DNA of 64,000 bases from Christensenellaceae bacterium Phil1 (GCA_001940855.1 MSGS01000066.1:30265-94264), one strand, 5' to 3'. Shown: positions 9,082-22,306, counted from the stretch's first letter. Program-made: numbers and translations. The notes: generated by a model not told the origin, from the letters alone.

Positions 9082-10455
9082 TTAGTGTATGGAAATACCT
9101 TCCGCCGTGAATACGTGCAGCTGCGGCGCATTGTCATACATGTCCACGGCTGCGCGCACGTCTATCGTTTTTCCGGAAAGGGTATTTGGGTCAAAAGCCT
9201 CGCCGTTTACTTTAAGCGGCTCAAGCCTTACCGTCACTTCGGCATCGTCGGCGGTGCAACTAAGCGTTGCACAGCCGTTTTCGGCAACGTAAACGCTTTG
9301 CACCGTTAAACCGTCCATCTCAACGGTGGTGTTCATGGCGATGTCGCTCAGCTTATATTCCGCCGCACCGGCTTCGGTTTCTATGCTCACCATGGCGGAA
9401 GCGAAATCATCCGCGCTTATGCTGACATAGCCTGCCGCGTTGCCCTCGCTCAGCTTTTGCAGATTATTCGGATCGTCCGGTTTCATCTGCCGGTAGCTTA
9501 GGCCGGATACCTGATAGCAGCCGCCCGCTTCATAATACTGAACGGTGCCCACTATCCGCGCCCGGTTGCCCACGGAAAGTATATCAAGCCCCGCGCCCGA
9601 AAGGCCGTAGCCATAATAGGCGCTTATGCCGTAATACCTGTCCGTTTCCGCGTCATAATCCTCGATAAACACGCCGTTTCCGCTGTTTATGGTTATAACG
9701 CCCTCAAACGCTACCTTTTTGCCGTTATAGCTTTCTATGCTGCATCTAAGCTCCTTCAGGGTAAGCTCAACAGCGTCCCCATAATAGAAGTCCGGATCTT
9801 TTTCGCCCGAATACAGGTTAAGCTTATTTGCCTTGGCCTGATTTATGGCCGCGGTGCAGGCTGAGCCATAGCGGTTGTTTGCCGAAGAATAGGCGCGGGC
9901 AAGGCCGTTTTGCAGCAGCTCTATATTAAGGTTGCGGTATTCGCCGGCCTTTTCGGCCTTATACCATACCCAAACAAGATATCTGCCGCCGGTGGAGTCG
10001 AAATCCCAATTCCCGTCGTCCGATTCTATCATTATGGAATGGGCACGGGACAGCTTTTCCTTTGTAAATTCGGACGCCGCCTTGCCGTATTCCTCTATTT
10101 TGCCGGTGGATTCCGGCGTATCTATGCCGATGAAGCGGGCCTTCAGCACGCCGGAGGGCATTATGCTTTCCGGCACGAGGAAATGCACGGTGTCGCCGTC
10201 CACGAACGACTTTACCGTAACCTCCTGCTTCGCTGTATCCGCGCCCGAAGGCTTCACTGACGCGGCATAGTCAATGCTTTCGCTTGCCGCGGCAGCGGGC
10301 GAGGGCGCGGCTTCGGGCATACTGCTCACGGGGGGCGTTTGCGCGGCGTCCGTTTGCACGGGCGTGGGCAAAGCGTCCTTATCCTTTTGCGGCGTGCAGC
10401 CGAATATGCAAAGCGCCAGTATTATCAGCGCCAATGCCGGGGCAAGCTTTTTCAT
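9082..10455 (-). CDS. Secreted thermonuclease-like (SNase) lipoprotein with OB domains
   Basis: A 457-aa lipoprotein (lipobox IFGC near residue 20, then a Pro/Ala/Ser linker) with a staphylococcal-nuclease domain at about residues 75-225. The catalytic pieces are visible: VDGDTVHF, ARFIGIDTPES (active Arg and Asp/Thr), the YGKAASEFTKEKL helix, and GRYLVWVW. A C-terminal part contains at least one OB-like stretch (KKVAFEGVITI ... VGNRARIVGTVQYY). It should cleave DNA or RNA outside the membrane. It is 26 bp downstream of the ABC binding-protein gene and 27 bp before the OB-repeat lipoprotein, implying shared expression with an importer. Confidence 0.82.
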   Translation of the reverse strand: MKKLAPALALIILALCIFGCTPQKDKDALPTPVQTDAAQTPPVSSMPEAAPSPAAAASESIDYAASVKPSGADTAKQEVTVKSFVDGDTVHFLVPESIMPSGVLKARFIGIDTPESTGKIEEYGKAASEFTKEKLSRAHSIMIESDDGNWDFDSTGGRYLVWVWYKAEKAGEYRNLNIELLQNGLARAYSSANNRYGSACTAAINQAKANKLNLYSGEKDPDFYYGDAVELTLKELRCSIESYNGKKVAFEGVITINSGNGVFIEDYDAETDRYYGISAYYGYGLSGAGLDILSVGNRARIVGTVQYYEAGGCYQVSGLSYRQMKPDDPNNLQKLSEGNAAGYVSISADDFASAMVSIETEAGAAEYKLSDIAMNTTVEMDGLTVQSVYVAENGCATLSCTADDAEVTVRLEPLKVNGEAFDPNTLSGKTIDVRAAVDMYDNAPQLHVFTAEGISIH

Positions 10456-10485
10456 AACGTTACTTCCTTAAAAACCGGGCTTATA

Positions 10486-11997
10486 TCAGCCGTTGTATTC
10501 ACACTCGTCCACGGCCCCGGCAAAGGCAGCCTCTATCATGGCGTCCACGTTGCCGCCGTCGTCCGCGGTAAGGCACTTGGTCAGCAGGGTACCGACCTGA
10601 TCACGCGCGGTGGAGGAGCCGTTGAAGGCGGGGGAGGTGTAGTAATATTCTTCCTGCTCAAGGCAGACCTTGGCGCTGAGGGCGGAGATGTACTTGCCGC
10701 CGTCGGCCTGGGCGATGAAGGAAGCGTAGGCTTCGTTATCGGCAACGCTCTTGAGTACGGGAACATAACCGGAGGCCATGGAGAACTCGGCCTGGAAATC
10801 CACGCTGGTGGTCAGGAACTTGATGAACAGCCAGCTTGCCACGACCTCCTGCTCGTTTGCCTTTTTGAATATGCATACGCTGGGGCCCTGGGAAATGACC
10901 TTGTTGTTGCCGTTGCCAAGCTGCGGTATGGTGCTGATGCCTACTTCAAAGGGATATTCGCCGTTTGCATCGGCCGCGGGACGCTGATGGGTTGCACCTG
11001 CGGAGGAGCCGATGGACATATAGCTCTTGACCTCATCTGTGGAAGTGAACAGGCCGGAGGTATAGGCGCCGTAGAGCTTCTGGGTGGTCAGGTAGCCCTT
11101 CTGGTACCATTCGCGGAACATCTTTATGAAGCCGCGGTTGGTTTCGTTATTGAACAGATAATGGTCGCCGGAGGCGCTGGTATAATCGGAGCCGTACTGC
11201 TCGCACATGGTGATGAACCAGTTGCTCTCGCTGTCGTAACCAAGGGGAATGGAGTTGGGGTCGATTTCCTTTATCTTGGCGCAGGTAGCTTCCATCTCTT
11301 CCCAGGTGGTGGGGACGGTAAGGCCGTTGGCGTCAAAGAAGGTCTTGTTGTAGTAAAGTACCTCGGTGGACTTGGAGAACGGCATGGTGTACATGAGGCC
11401 GTCGCCAAACTGGGTACCTTCGGCATAGTAACCGGGGATGAAGTCCGCCTTCTGCTCGTCGGTCAGGCCGAGTATTTCGGTGGTGCCGTCCGCGCGGGTA
11501 ACCTCGATCTGGCTATTGATAAGGCCGTCAAGCGTGGCAACAGCGCCGGCCAGATTGTAAAGCGCAACATGGTCGGGATAGCAATAGGCTATGTTGGGCT
11601 GGTTGCCAACGGTGATCTCGGTGCTTATCTGGTCGCGCACGTCGTCATAGCTGCCGATTTTTTCGCTGGTGATGTGGATATTGGGATAGAGCTTGTTGAA
11701 CTCCTCGATGTAAAGGTTCAGCACATCGCTCAGGTTGGTGCCCATGGTGTGATAGAAGGTCAGGTTGACTTCGCTTCCGTCGTAACCGGCTTCGGGGACG
11801 GTGAAGTTGCCTTCGCTCACAGGCTCGGCCGTCTGCTGATCGTTGCCGGCAGGGGTACCGGCGTTGTCGGTAGTGGTGGGTTCGGCGGTCTGCTGATCGC
11901 CGGTGTTGGCGGGGGTGCTGTTGGTGCAGGCAGCCAGCATCAGCGCGCTGAATACCATAAGTACCGCCAACATGGTTGCCAGGATACGTTTTGTCAT
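10486..11997 (-). CDS. ABC transporter substrate-binding lipoprotein (UgpB/MalE-like)
   Basis: A 503-aa extracellular solute-binding protein, family 1. The signal peptide ends in LMLAAC (lipid-anchored Cys about residue 24) and is followed by a Thr/Gly linker in which DQQTAEP occurs twice. The mature part has the cluster-B features VNLTFYHTMGTN and TWEEMEATCAKIKE. It delivers its ligand to the permeases encoded immediately upstream. Family 1 proteins bind sugars, polyols or glycerol-3-phosphate-type ligands; the nuclease gene downstream raises nucleic-acid-derived ligands as an alternative. Confidence 0.88.
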   Translation of the reverse strand: MTKRILATMLAVLMVFSALMLAACTNSTPANTGDQQTAEPTTTDNAGTPAGNDQQTAEPVSEGNFTVPEAGYDGSEVNLTFYHTMGTNLSDVLNLYIEEFNKLYPNIHITSEKIGSYDDVRDQISTEITVGNQPNIAYCYPDHVALYNLAGAVATLDGLINSQIEVTRADGTTEILGLTDEQKADFIPGYYAEGTQFGDGLMYTMPFSKSTEVLYYNKTFFDANGLTVPTTWEEMEATCAKIKEIDPNSIPLGYDSESNWFITMCEQYGSDYTSASGDHYLFNNETNRGFIKMFREWYQKGYLTTQKLYGAYTSGLFTSTDEVKSYMSIGSSAGATHQRPAADANGEYPFEVGISTIPQLGNGNNKVISQGPSVCIFKKANEQEVVASWLFIKFLTTSVDFQAEFSMASGYVPVLKSVADNEAYASFIAQADGGKYISALSAKVCLEQEEYYYTSPAFNGSSTARDQVGTLLTKCLTADDGGNVDAMIEAAFAGAVDECEYNG

Positions 11998-12040
11998 TTT
12001 TTGTTTTCCTTGCCTTTCTTTATGCTTAGCATAAATTTAT

Positions 12041-12934
12041 TTAGCCTTTTATGCCGCTTCGGCTTACGCCCTTCATAATATATTTCCTGAGGAATATGAA
12101 CACCAGGAACAGCGGCGCGGACACCAGTGCTACCGCCGCCATCTGCACGGGGTAGTTAACGTCCCCAGTGGTATCGGTGAATGCATTCCTAAGGCCGTTG
12201 GTTATGAGCCTGTGCGCATCGTCGTTGGCAACGAGGCGCGGCCATATATATGAATTCCAAGCGCCCATCATCTTGAGTATTGTTATAGAGATGAGCGTAG
12301 GCAGCGACAACGGTATCATTACCTTGCAAAGGTATTTGAAATCGCTTGTGCCGTCCACCTTAGCGGCAAGGTAGAGTTCGTTGGGTATCTGCAAAAAGTT
12401 TTGCCTGAGCAGATAAATATAGAACACGCTTACCAAAAAGGGGACTATAAGCACCGTGTATGTGTTCATCCAGCCAAGGTTGGTAACGGTGCTGTAATTG
12501 GTTATTGTAAAAAGCTCGCCAGGTATCATCATTGTCGCAAGCAGCGCGGAGAAAAGCAGGTTCTTTCCCTTAAACTCCAGCCTTGCAAACGCGAACGCGG
12601 ACAGAATTGTTATAACAAGCGAAAGTATTGTGGATACTATGCCCACATAGGCCGTATTGAAAAACAGCCGGCCCAGGCTTGCGGCGGTGAAGGCCTCCGC
12701 ATAGTTTGACCACAGCACCTTCTGCGGCCAGAACGTGGGCACGCTTTGGCGGTATTCCTCAAGGCTTTTGAGAGATGAATTTATCATCCAGTAAAACGGG
12801 AACAGCACCACCAGCGCCATGAATATAAGGAACGCATAGCAGAACGCCTTTGCAATTATGCCAACCGCCCTTGAGCGGGTGCGCTCGGCGGAAATATCCC
12901 GCTCATGCATTGTTTTTATCGTTTCTTTAGCCAT
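12041..12934 (-). CDS. Carbohydrate-type ABC permease (MalG/UgpE-like)
   Basis: A 297-aa inner-membrane permease with six hydrophobic segments and the EAA loop AAKVDGTSDFKYLCKVMIP that contacts the ATPase. The MINSSLKS stretch after the first helix and the basic C-terminus KGVSRSGIKG are typical of MalG-type subunits. It follows the MalF-type gene by 8 bp, a normal operon gap. Confidence 0.9.
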   Translation of the reverse strand: MAKETIKTMHERDISAERTRSRAVGIIAKAFCYAFLIFMALVVLFPFYWMINSSLKSLEEYRQSVPTFWPQKVLWSNYAEAFTAASLGRLFFNTAYVGIVSTILSLVITILSAFAFARLEFKGKNLLFSALLATMMIPGELFTITNYSTVTNLGWMNTYTVLIVPFLVSVFYIYLLRQNFLQIPNELYLAAKVDGTSDFKYLCKVMIPLSLPTLISITILKMMGAWNSYIWPRLVANDDAHRLITNGLRNAFTDTTGDVNYPVQMAAVALVSAPLFLVFIFLRKYIMKGVSRSGIKG

Positions 12935-12942
12935 ATTTTACC

Positions 12943-13887
12943 TCAATAATGCACGCGCTTTTTGCTGACCTGAAGGTTGATTAGCGTTACCACCAGTATT
13001 ATGCCGAAAAGTATCAGCGCGGCTGCGCTGGCGCGGCCCTGATTATTGGTGGATAAAGCGTCGTATATAAAGCCTACCATAGTGTTCAGCCTGCCTGCGG
13101 CGTCCGCAGGGCCCATAGCCTCGCCGAATATACCGATTATGCTGGTGTATTCCTTAAAGCCGCCTATGAAGCCGGTTATCACAACATAGGCAAGCATGGG
13201 GGAAAGCAGAGGCACGGTTATGCGCGCGAATATGCGGCGGCGGGATGTGCCGTCCACCTTGGCGGCGTCGTAATACTGCTTATTGATGCTCTGCAGGCCG
13301 CCCAGCAGTATAAGTATTTTGAACGGCAGCGCGTTCCAAACGATGTATATTACCATAACGGTAATATTCGCCGCGTAGGAGGAGCCGTAGTTTATCCAGT
13401 TCACGGCCTTGCCGCCGAAGAATTCAATTATGTTGTTTATTATTCCGGCGGTAACGATTATTTCGTTATCCGTGCCGTAAAAGCTGCCGACAATATTGAA
13501 CATTGCGGCAAACACCATGCCTATGGCGATGGAGTTGGTAACATAGGGCAGGAAAAATATGGTTTGCAGCGGCTTTTGCAGCCACTTTATTGAATTGAGG
13601 AACACCGCCACCAGCAGCGCCAGCAGGCTTGATATGGGCACGGTAAGCACGCACAGCAGCACCGTGTTTTTAAGGCAGCTTAAAAACTTTTGATACTTTA
13701 TTACCTTAACGAAGTTGCCCACGCCGAATGCGAAGCTTTCGCCGCCGGCAACCTTCAGCCCGCTGTACCCTTCAAGAAAGGCCATGCGCACCGTGTTTAT
13801 TATGGGCCACACCGTGAATACCAGCAATAGCACTATCGCCGGGGCAAGGTACAGCCACGCCTTCCATTTTTGCTTGCCTTCTACCAT
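12943..13887 (-). CDS. Carbohydrate-type ABC permease (MalF/UgpA-like)
   Basis: A 314-aa inner-membrane subunit with about six membrane segments. The N-terminal LYLAPAIVLLLVFTVWPI helix and the EAA loop YDAAKVDGTSRRRIFARITVP are family marks. It partners the permease encoded next and starts 3 bp after the ATPase gene. Note that both EAA loops share AAKVDGTS, normal for this pair. Confidence 0.9.
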   Translation of the reverse strand: MVEGKQKWKAWLYLAPAIVLLLVFTVWPIINTVRMAFLEGYSGLKVAGGESFAFGVGNFVKVIKYQKFLSCLKNTVLLCVLTVPISSLLALLVAVFLNSIKWLQKPLQTIFFLPYVTNSIAIGMVFAAMFNIVGSFYGTDNEIIVTAGIINNIIEFFGGKAVNWINYGSSYAANITVMVIYIVWNALPFKILILLGGLQSINKQYYDAAKVDGTSRRRIFARITVPLLSPMLAYVVITGFIGGFKEYTSIIGIFGEAMGPADAAGRLNTMVGFIYDALSTNNQGRASAAALILFGIILVVTLINLQVSKKRVHY

Positions 13888-13890
13888 TTT

Positions 13891-14994
13891 TTATTTTACC
13901 TCGAAGCGTATGCGCTTTTCGCTTTCCTTGTCAAAGAGGAAAAGCTTATGCGGCTTTACGGAGAAACGCACGGTTTCCGCATCGTGATCCACGCCCGCGT
14001 CCGCATTGATTATGGAGCGGATGGTGGGGTTGAGCGAGGCGGGGTTGGAGGATACAACGCTCACGTCCCTGCCCATTACTTCAACGTTTATAAGCTTGCA
14101 GCCGAGCGGGCCGTTTTCGTCCAGGATAAAGCCTTCGGGGCGGATGCCGACGTAAACTTCGCCGTCGTTAACGCCGTTCACGCTGAGCACGGCTTCTTCG
14201 CCGATATATACCTTGCCGCCCTTTACGGAGCCGTTGAAAACGTTTATGGGCGGGGTGCCGAGGAACTTGGCAACGAACAGATTGTCCGGATCGTCATAAA
14301 CGGCCTGCGGCTTGCCAATCTGCTGCACAACGCCCGCCTTCATGACCACTATAAAGTCGGATATGCTCATGGCCTCGTCCTGGTCATGGGTAACGAAAAC
14401 GGTGGTTATCTTGGTTTCGCGCTGTATGCGGCGTATTTCCTCGCGGGTTTGGAGCCTGAGCCTTGCGTCAAGGTTGGAGAGCGGCTCGTCAAGCAGCAGC
14501 ACGCGCGGCATTTTGACCAGCGCGCGGGCTATTGCAACGCGCTGCTGCTGGCCGCCGGAAAGCTCGCTGGGCTTGCGGTCCATCAGTTCGTCTATCTGCA
14601 CAAGCTTTGCCGTTTCATAGGCGCGCTTGAGCATTTCTTCCTTGCTCAGCTTGTCCGCCCCCTTAAGATTTTGCAGCGGGAAAAGTATGTTCTGCTTAAC
14701 GGTAAGGTGCGGATAAAGGGCATAGTTCTGGAACACAAGACCAACGCCCCTGTTTTCCGGCGCAAGGCCGGTAACGTCGTCCTCGCCGAAGAATATCTGC
14801 CCCTTTGTGGGCTTCTGCAGGCCGCATATCATATAGAGCGTGGTGCTTTTGCCGCAGCCGGAAGGACCGAGCAGGCCTATCAGCTTCCCGTCGGGAATGG
14901 TAAAGCTGCAGTCGTTTACGGCTATTACCTCCTCGCCCGATTTCTTGTTGCGGCTGGGGAAAGCCTTGGTCACGTTGCGCAGTTCAACTTTCAT
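13891..14994 (-). CDS. UgpC/MsmK-type ABC ATPase
   Basis: A 367-aa ATP-binding subunit: Walker A GPSGCGKST (about residues 40-48), signature LSGGQQQR, Walker B LLLDEPLSNLDA, the H-loop VTHDQDEAM, and a C-terminal OBD/TOBE regulatory half (about 240-360). It is the first gene of the minus-strand run, so the whole importer, the nuclease and the OB lipoprotein may share one transcript. In family members the TOBE half also receives regulatory signals. Confidence 0.9.
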   Translation of the reverse strand: MKVELRNVTKAFPSRNKKSGEEVIAVNDCSFTIPDGKLIGLLGPSGCGKSTTLYMICGLQKPTKGQIFFGEDDVTGLAPENRGVGLVFQNYALYPHLTVKQNILFPLQNLKGADKLSKEEMLKRAYETAKLVQIDELMDRKPSELSGGQQQRVAIARALVKMPRVLLLDEPLSNLDARLRLQTREEIRRIQRETKITTVFVTHDQDEAMSISDFIVVMKAGVVQQIGKPQAVYDDPDNLFVAKFLGTPPINVFNGSVKGGKVYIGEEAVLSVNGVNDGEVYVGIRPEGFILDENGPLGCKLINVEVMGRDVSVVSSNPASLNPTIRSIINADAGVDHDAETVRFSVKPHKLFLFDKESEKRIRFEVK

Positions 14995-15049
14995 CGTTTT
15001 CGTCCTCGATCCTTTTTAGTTTATTTTGTATATCTTGGTTTACCCTTGT

Positions 15050-15811
15050 TTATTGACCCCATCGTACGCTGTCCGCTTCGGCATATTCCCTGCGCCGCGC
15101 TTCGCGCTCCCGGGCGGAATCGAATATCATTTGACTTTCCATATCCACAACAACCGTTTGCGCCAATATATCATGTATTGCGGAATTGGTATGCGTGGCC
15201 GCGATAAGCACGATTTGCAGCAGCGCCAGCGCCGCAAGCATTATGAGCCCAACCGTGCCGAGACTGCCGAACAATATAAGGAATATTATCAGCAGCGGGG
15301 CCATTGTTTCGATTGTGTATTTGCCAAGCAGTGTGCGTATTAGCATGGCTATGGGCTTCACGCGCACGGAGTCGGTCCGCATTACGGCAAGGCCGAATAT
15401 CTTTTTGCCAATGGTCTGCCCATTCTTCAGCCACAGTACGGGTATTGCGAACTCCAGCGCCATATACGCAAGCAATACCGAAAGCGACATTATTGCAAGC
15501 GAAAGCTGAATTATAATAGAAAACGCCCGGCTGACATCGGCATCATCGTTAAGCTTTGCATATGCATCAGCATAACGGAGCCGATCCTCTTCACCGAGCG
15601 CAAGATATTCTTCATCCGAAATATTAAAATCAATGCCATACAGCTGTTCGTATTCCGTATAGTATCGCTGTAAATTATCGTTATAATTATCGTAACCGAA
15701 CGCGGCGGAAAGCAAAAGCGCGAACCCGGTTGCGAGTACGCTTAGCAGAATAACGTCCAGCAGCCAGGCGGATGCGCGCTTTAGCATGCTTGCCTTCTGC
15801 AAATCGAACAT
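15050..15811 (-). CDS. RDD family membrane protein
   Basis: About 253 aa with four hydrophobic segments. The R...D pattern of the first helix (LKRASAWLLDVILLS), an N-terminal D-rich loop and the NGQTIGKKIFGLAV stretch are RDD family marks. Function is unknown in general; some RDD proteins are thought to act as transporters. The ATG at 15811 is chosen because GGAGG lies 8-9 nt upstream; the longer reading frame to 15931 lacks a good site. The last ~30 residues are charged and cytoplasmic. Confidence 0.75.
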   Translation of the reverse strand: MFDLQKASMLKRASAWLLDVILLSVLATGFALLLSAAFGYDNYNDNLQRYYTEYEQLYGIDFNISDEEYLALGEEDRLRYADAYAKLNDDADVSRAFSIIIQLSLAIMSLSVLLAYMALEFAIPVLWLKNGQTIGKKIFGLAVMRTDSVRVKPIAMLIRTLLGKYTIETMAPLLIIFLILFGSLGTVGLIMLAALALLQIVLIAATHTNSAIHDILAQTVVVDMESQMIFDSAREREARRREYAEADSVRWGQ

Positions 15812-16034
15812 GGGCTTTCCTCCGTTTCCGCGGCGAAATGCCGCCGCTTTCGTTAAAACAGGCGCAGCATATACATGAGCCGCGCAATCATACATAATTG
15901 TACAATGTTTGATAAAAACATGCAACAACATTTGCTTTCGCTTTTACTTATATCGCGCGCGGAGCTGTTGACTTATCGGTGGGGATAGGGTAATATGCAA
16001 GCTGCACTAATAATTCGGGACGGTGAAAACACCT

Positions 16035-16850
16035 ATGATAAAGTTGCTTATAAGCGACCTTGACGATACTTTATACGACTGGACGGGCTTTTTCGTGCCC
16101 GCATTTTACGCCATGGCGGACGAGATAGCCCGCATGACCGGCATAGACGAAAAAAAGCTGCTGAATGAATACATGGCGGCGCATCAGCGGCTCGGCTCGG
16201 TTGAATACCCTTATGCAACGCTTGAACTGCCCAGCATAAAGGCATACTATAACAATGCCCCGGCGGAGGAGCTGAAGGCCGCGCTGAGGCCCGCGTTCAA
16301 CGTGTTCAATTCCGTCAGGGAAAGCCATCTGCACCTTTTGCCGGGCGTGGAGGAAATGCTGCGCGCGCTGACGGAAATGGGCGTGACGCTCATAGCCTAT
16401 ACGGAATCCTCCAAAGAAAACGGGTTTTACAGGCTTATGAAGCTGGGGATAGAGCCGTATTTTAAGCATGTGTACACGTTTGAAAGCCAATTCAAGAGCG
16501 CATACGCCGTGAGCGAAAAGGTACGCACGGTGCAGACCAAAAAGCCGGACGTTGCTGTAATTGGGCGCATATGCACGGGCGAGGGCTATGATAAGAGCGA
16601 AGTAATGTACCTTGGCGATAATCTTACGAAGGACATGTACATGGCCAAAATGGCCGGCGTTACGGCAGTATGGATGCACAGGAAGTGCGAAAACGAAGAT
16701 TATAAGAACAAGCTGCTTGCCATAACAAGCTGGACGGCGGCCGAATACGCGCGGGACGTGGAGCTGAGGCAATACATGCAGCAGCACGGCATAAGGCCGG
16801 ATTATGAAATAAGCGATGCGCGGGAGCTGATAGCCATTGCGGCTAAATGA
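16035..16850 (+). CDS. HAD-superfamily hydrolase
   Basis: About 271 aa. Motif I DLDDTLYDW sits at the N-terminus, motif II is in IAYTESS, and motif III is YLGDNLTKDMYMA. The helical cap between motifs I and II (about residues 15-110) puts it in the class I cap group, like phosphoglycolate- or nucleotidase-type members. Substrate unknown. I chose the ATG at 16035, which gives the usual short run before motif I; a GTG at 16023 is also possible. It converges with the exonuclease gene, overlapping its end by 8 bp. Confidence 0.8.
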   Translation: MIKLLISDLDDTLYDWTGFFVPAFYAMADEIARMTGIDEKKLLNEYMAAHQRLGSVEYPYATLELPSIKAYYNNAPAEELKAALRPAFNVFNSVRESHLHLLPGVEEMLRALTEMGVTLIAYTESSKENGFYRLMKLGIEPYFKHVYTFESQFKSAYAVSEKVRTVQTKKPDVAVIGRICTGEGYDKSEVMYLGDNLTKDMYMAKMAGVTAVWMHRKCENEDYKNKLLAITSWTAAEYARDVELRQYMQQHGIRPDYEISDARELIAIAAK

Positions 16851-17685
16851 TGCCGAGCGCCTTTAGCGCCTGAACCGATGTAAATTCGGGCATTATGAAC
16901 TCAAGCTCTTCCGTTTCAAACGGCAATGCCGCGCCGCCTGTGAGCGTTATAAGCTGCCGGTTGAGCAGGAGCCTGTCTAAGTTTATCAATATTGATTCCC
17001 TCAGCGCGGGCTGCTTTATGCGGTTCGCGTTTTGCATTATGCCGTCAAGCGAGCCGAATTCGTTTATCAGCCGCGCCGCTGTTTTTTGACCTACGCGGGG
17101 CACGCCGCGGATATTGTCCGATGCATCGCCGCAAAGGGCCTTCATGTCCGCGTATTTATCCGCACCTATGCCGAATTTTTCCCATATATATTCTTCGCCG
17201 CAAAGTGCGGTATTTTTTCCGCGGTATCTAAGCACGCTCACATTGGTGGAGATAAGCTGAAAATAGTCGCTGTCGAACGATGAAATGACTATGTCCGCAT
17301 CATCCGTTCGGTTGAACACATATGCTGCCACGATGTCGTCCGTTTCGCAGTCGGTGGTTTCGGTATGCTTTATGCCCATGAAATCAAGCGCCAAGTATAT
17401 GTCCGCCAACTGGGAAAACGGCGTGTCGTCCTCCGCCATTTGGCTGTAATCCACGCGGTTGGCCTTATACGCGGGGTCCAGCGCGGCGCGCGGGTTTTCA
17501 TGCTCCCCATCGAACAGCACAACGGCGTGCGTGGGCCGCACCATGCGTATTATTTTCATAAGCGCGCCCACAAAGCCAATAGTTCCGTGCACGGGCCGTC
17601 CGCTTTTGCCCACTATGCGCGCGGGCATACCATAGAACATTTGGAACAGCAGATTGCTCCCGTCAACAATAAGCAGCTTTTGCAT
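16843..17685 (-). CDS. 5'-3' exonuclease (Pol I N-terminal / ExoIX-like)
   Basis: A 280-aa FEN-type nuclease without a polymerase domain. The metal ligands are in VDGSNLL, VLFDGEHENPR, ETDDIVAAY and SSFDSDYFQL; the H3TH DNA-binding element is GDASDNIRGVPRVGQKTA. It would remove 5' flaps or RNA primers. Stand-alone copies are common in Firmicutes beside a full Pol I elsewhere. Convergent with the HAD gene. Confidence 0.85.
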   Translation of the reverse strand: MQKLLIVDGSNLLFQMFYGMPARIVGKSGRPVHGTIGFVGALMKIIRMVRPTHAVVLFDGEHENPRAALDPAYKANRVDYSQMAEDDTPFSQLADIYLALDFMGIKHTETTDCETDDIVAAYVFNRTDDADIVISSFDSDYFQLISTNVSVLRYRGKNTALCGEEYIWEKFGIGADKYADMKALCGDASDNIRGVPRVGQKTAARLINEFGSLDGIMQNANRIKQPALRESILINLDRLLLNRQLITLTGGAALPFETEELEFIMPEFTSVQALKALGII

Positions 17686-17808
17686 GGCGGACTCCTTGTG
17701 GTGATTTAGCTTTCAAATATATCATGAAAATGAGATGAAGGCAATAATTTGCCTGCATATCGGCGCGGCAGCGCGGAATTACAAGGGAAAAGCTGATAAA
17801 ATGCACCC

Positions 17809-18351
17809 AAAAGCCTCCCTGTCGAGGGAGGTGGATGCGAGTGAAACGAGCAGCCGGAAGGAGTAAAACAAACAAAAAGCACTGCAAACTATTTTATAAT
17901 CTTTTTTGCCAGGGGGTCGGGGAAGATTTCGATTTCTCCCCTTAGGCCCCCTGGCGGCCCCCGTAACCCCATTGAAACGATCGCTCCGCGAAGGGGTACG
18001 ACACTGTACGCCGTGCTTGTACTGTACTAAAAGGCTCCCTCACTGATGGAGCTGGAAATTCGCCGTAATCGAATTTTCTGAGGGAGTAAAACAAACAAAT
18101 AGCCGCGAGCTTCTTTAGACTCCTTCCGTTTTTTGCTTCGCAAAAGCCACCTCCCTCTGAGATGGAGGCTTATTGTGAGAGTTCGTAAGGTGATGAAAAC
18201 GGCACTTGGCAGCTTTAAGTCATTCCCCTTTCGTCACGGCTTCGCCATGCCACTTTCCCCGCACGCGGGGACAGCTTTTGGTTAATGGTAGCCCCCCCAA
18301 AGGCTCCCCGGCCGGGGAGCTGGCACGGCGTTAGCCGTGACTGAGGGGTTG
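17809..18351. repeat. Island of degenerate palindromic repeats (about five copies)
   Basis: The 780-bp gap between the exonuclease gene and PFOR contains no gene. It holds at least five related units in both orientations: 17809-17880 (+), 18031-18090 (+), 18119-18170 (-), 18221-18279 (-) and 18299-18351 (+). Each has an outer AAGGCTCCC-type arm, an inner GGGAGCTGG-type arm and a terminal TGAGGGAGT/TGAGGGGTT piece, so each can fold. The stretch 17910-17990 is a separate GC-rich repeat (CCAGGGGGTC ... GGCCCCCTGG). They look like small non-coding mobile repeats (REP/MITE-like). Confidence 0.65.
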
Positions 18352-18414
18352 TAACAAGCAATGAGATGTGAGTTGCTTATTTTACTTCATCAAACATCAT
18401 AGATTATCTGCACA

Positions 18415-18447
18415 CAAAAAACCCGGGACGGCGATTGCCGTCCCGGG
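18415..18447 (-). terminator. Terminator of the PFOR gene
   Basis: Perfect 11-bp stem CCCGGGACGGC (18422-18432) with GCCGTCCCGGG (18437-18447). Read on the minus strand it follows the PFOR stop by 18 bp and runs into six T residues, a textbook intrinsic terminator. Confidence 0.92.
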
Positions 18448-18464
18448 CTGCGTTAATCAATGCA

Positions 18465-22121
<3,657 letters not shown>

Positions 22122-22277
22122 CTATGTATCATTATAATGTTTAAAATCCCTACTGTCAATCGAAGAGCGGGGCTGCATGCCCCTTTTTATGCGCAATTTT
22201 TTATATGAAATTTATGTGCGGAAGCTTATGTGCGCGGGCGGCGAATGTGAAGTTTGCACAAATTCATAATTATGCCA

Positions 22278-22306
22278 TTGTAAAGTTTAATAAACCCGTG
22301 TATAAT
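22278..22306 (+). promoter_or_regulatory. Promoter of the rpiR-type regulator gene
   Basis: TTGTAA (22278-22283), exactly 17 bp, then a perfect TATAAT (22301-22306). About 30 bp further the leader can form a hairpin (AAACCGCC with GGCGGGTTT, about 22337-22365) with a short T-run, perhaps an attenuator. The region also separates the divergent PFOR gene. Confidence 0.65.

Noticed and set aside
10339..12078. Plus-strand open frame opposite the solute-binding protein gene
   Set aside because: The minus strand encodes a clear binding lipoprotein; the plus product is low complexity.
17809..18351. CRISPR array
   Set aside because: Repeats differ in sequence, orientation and spacing, and no cas gene is near; they are palindromic mobile repeats.
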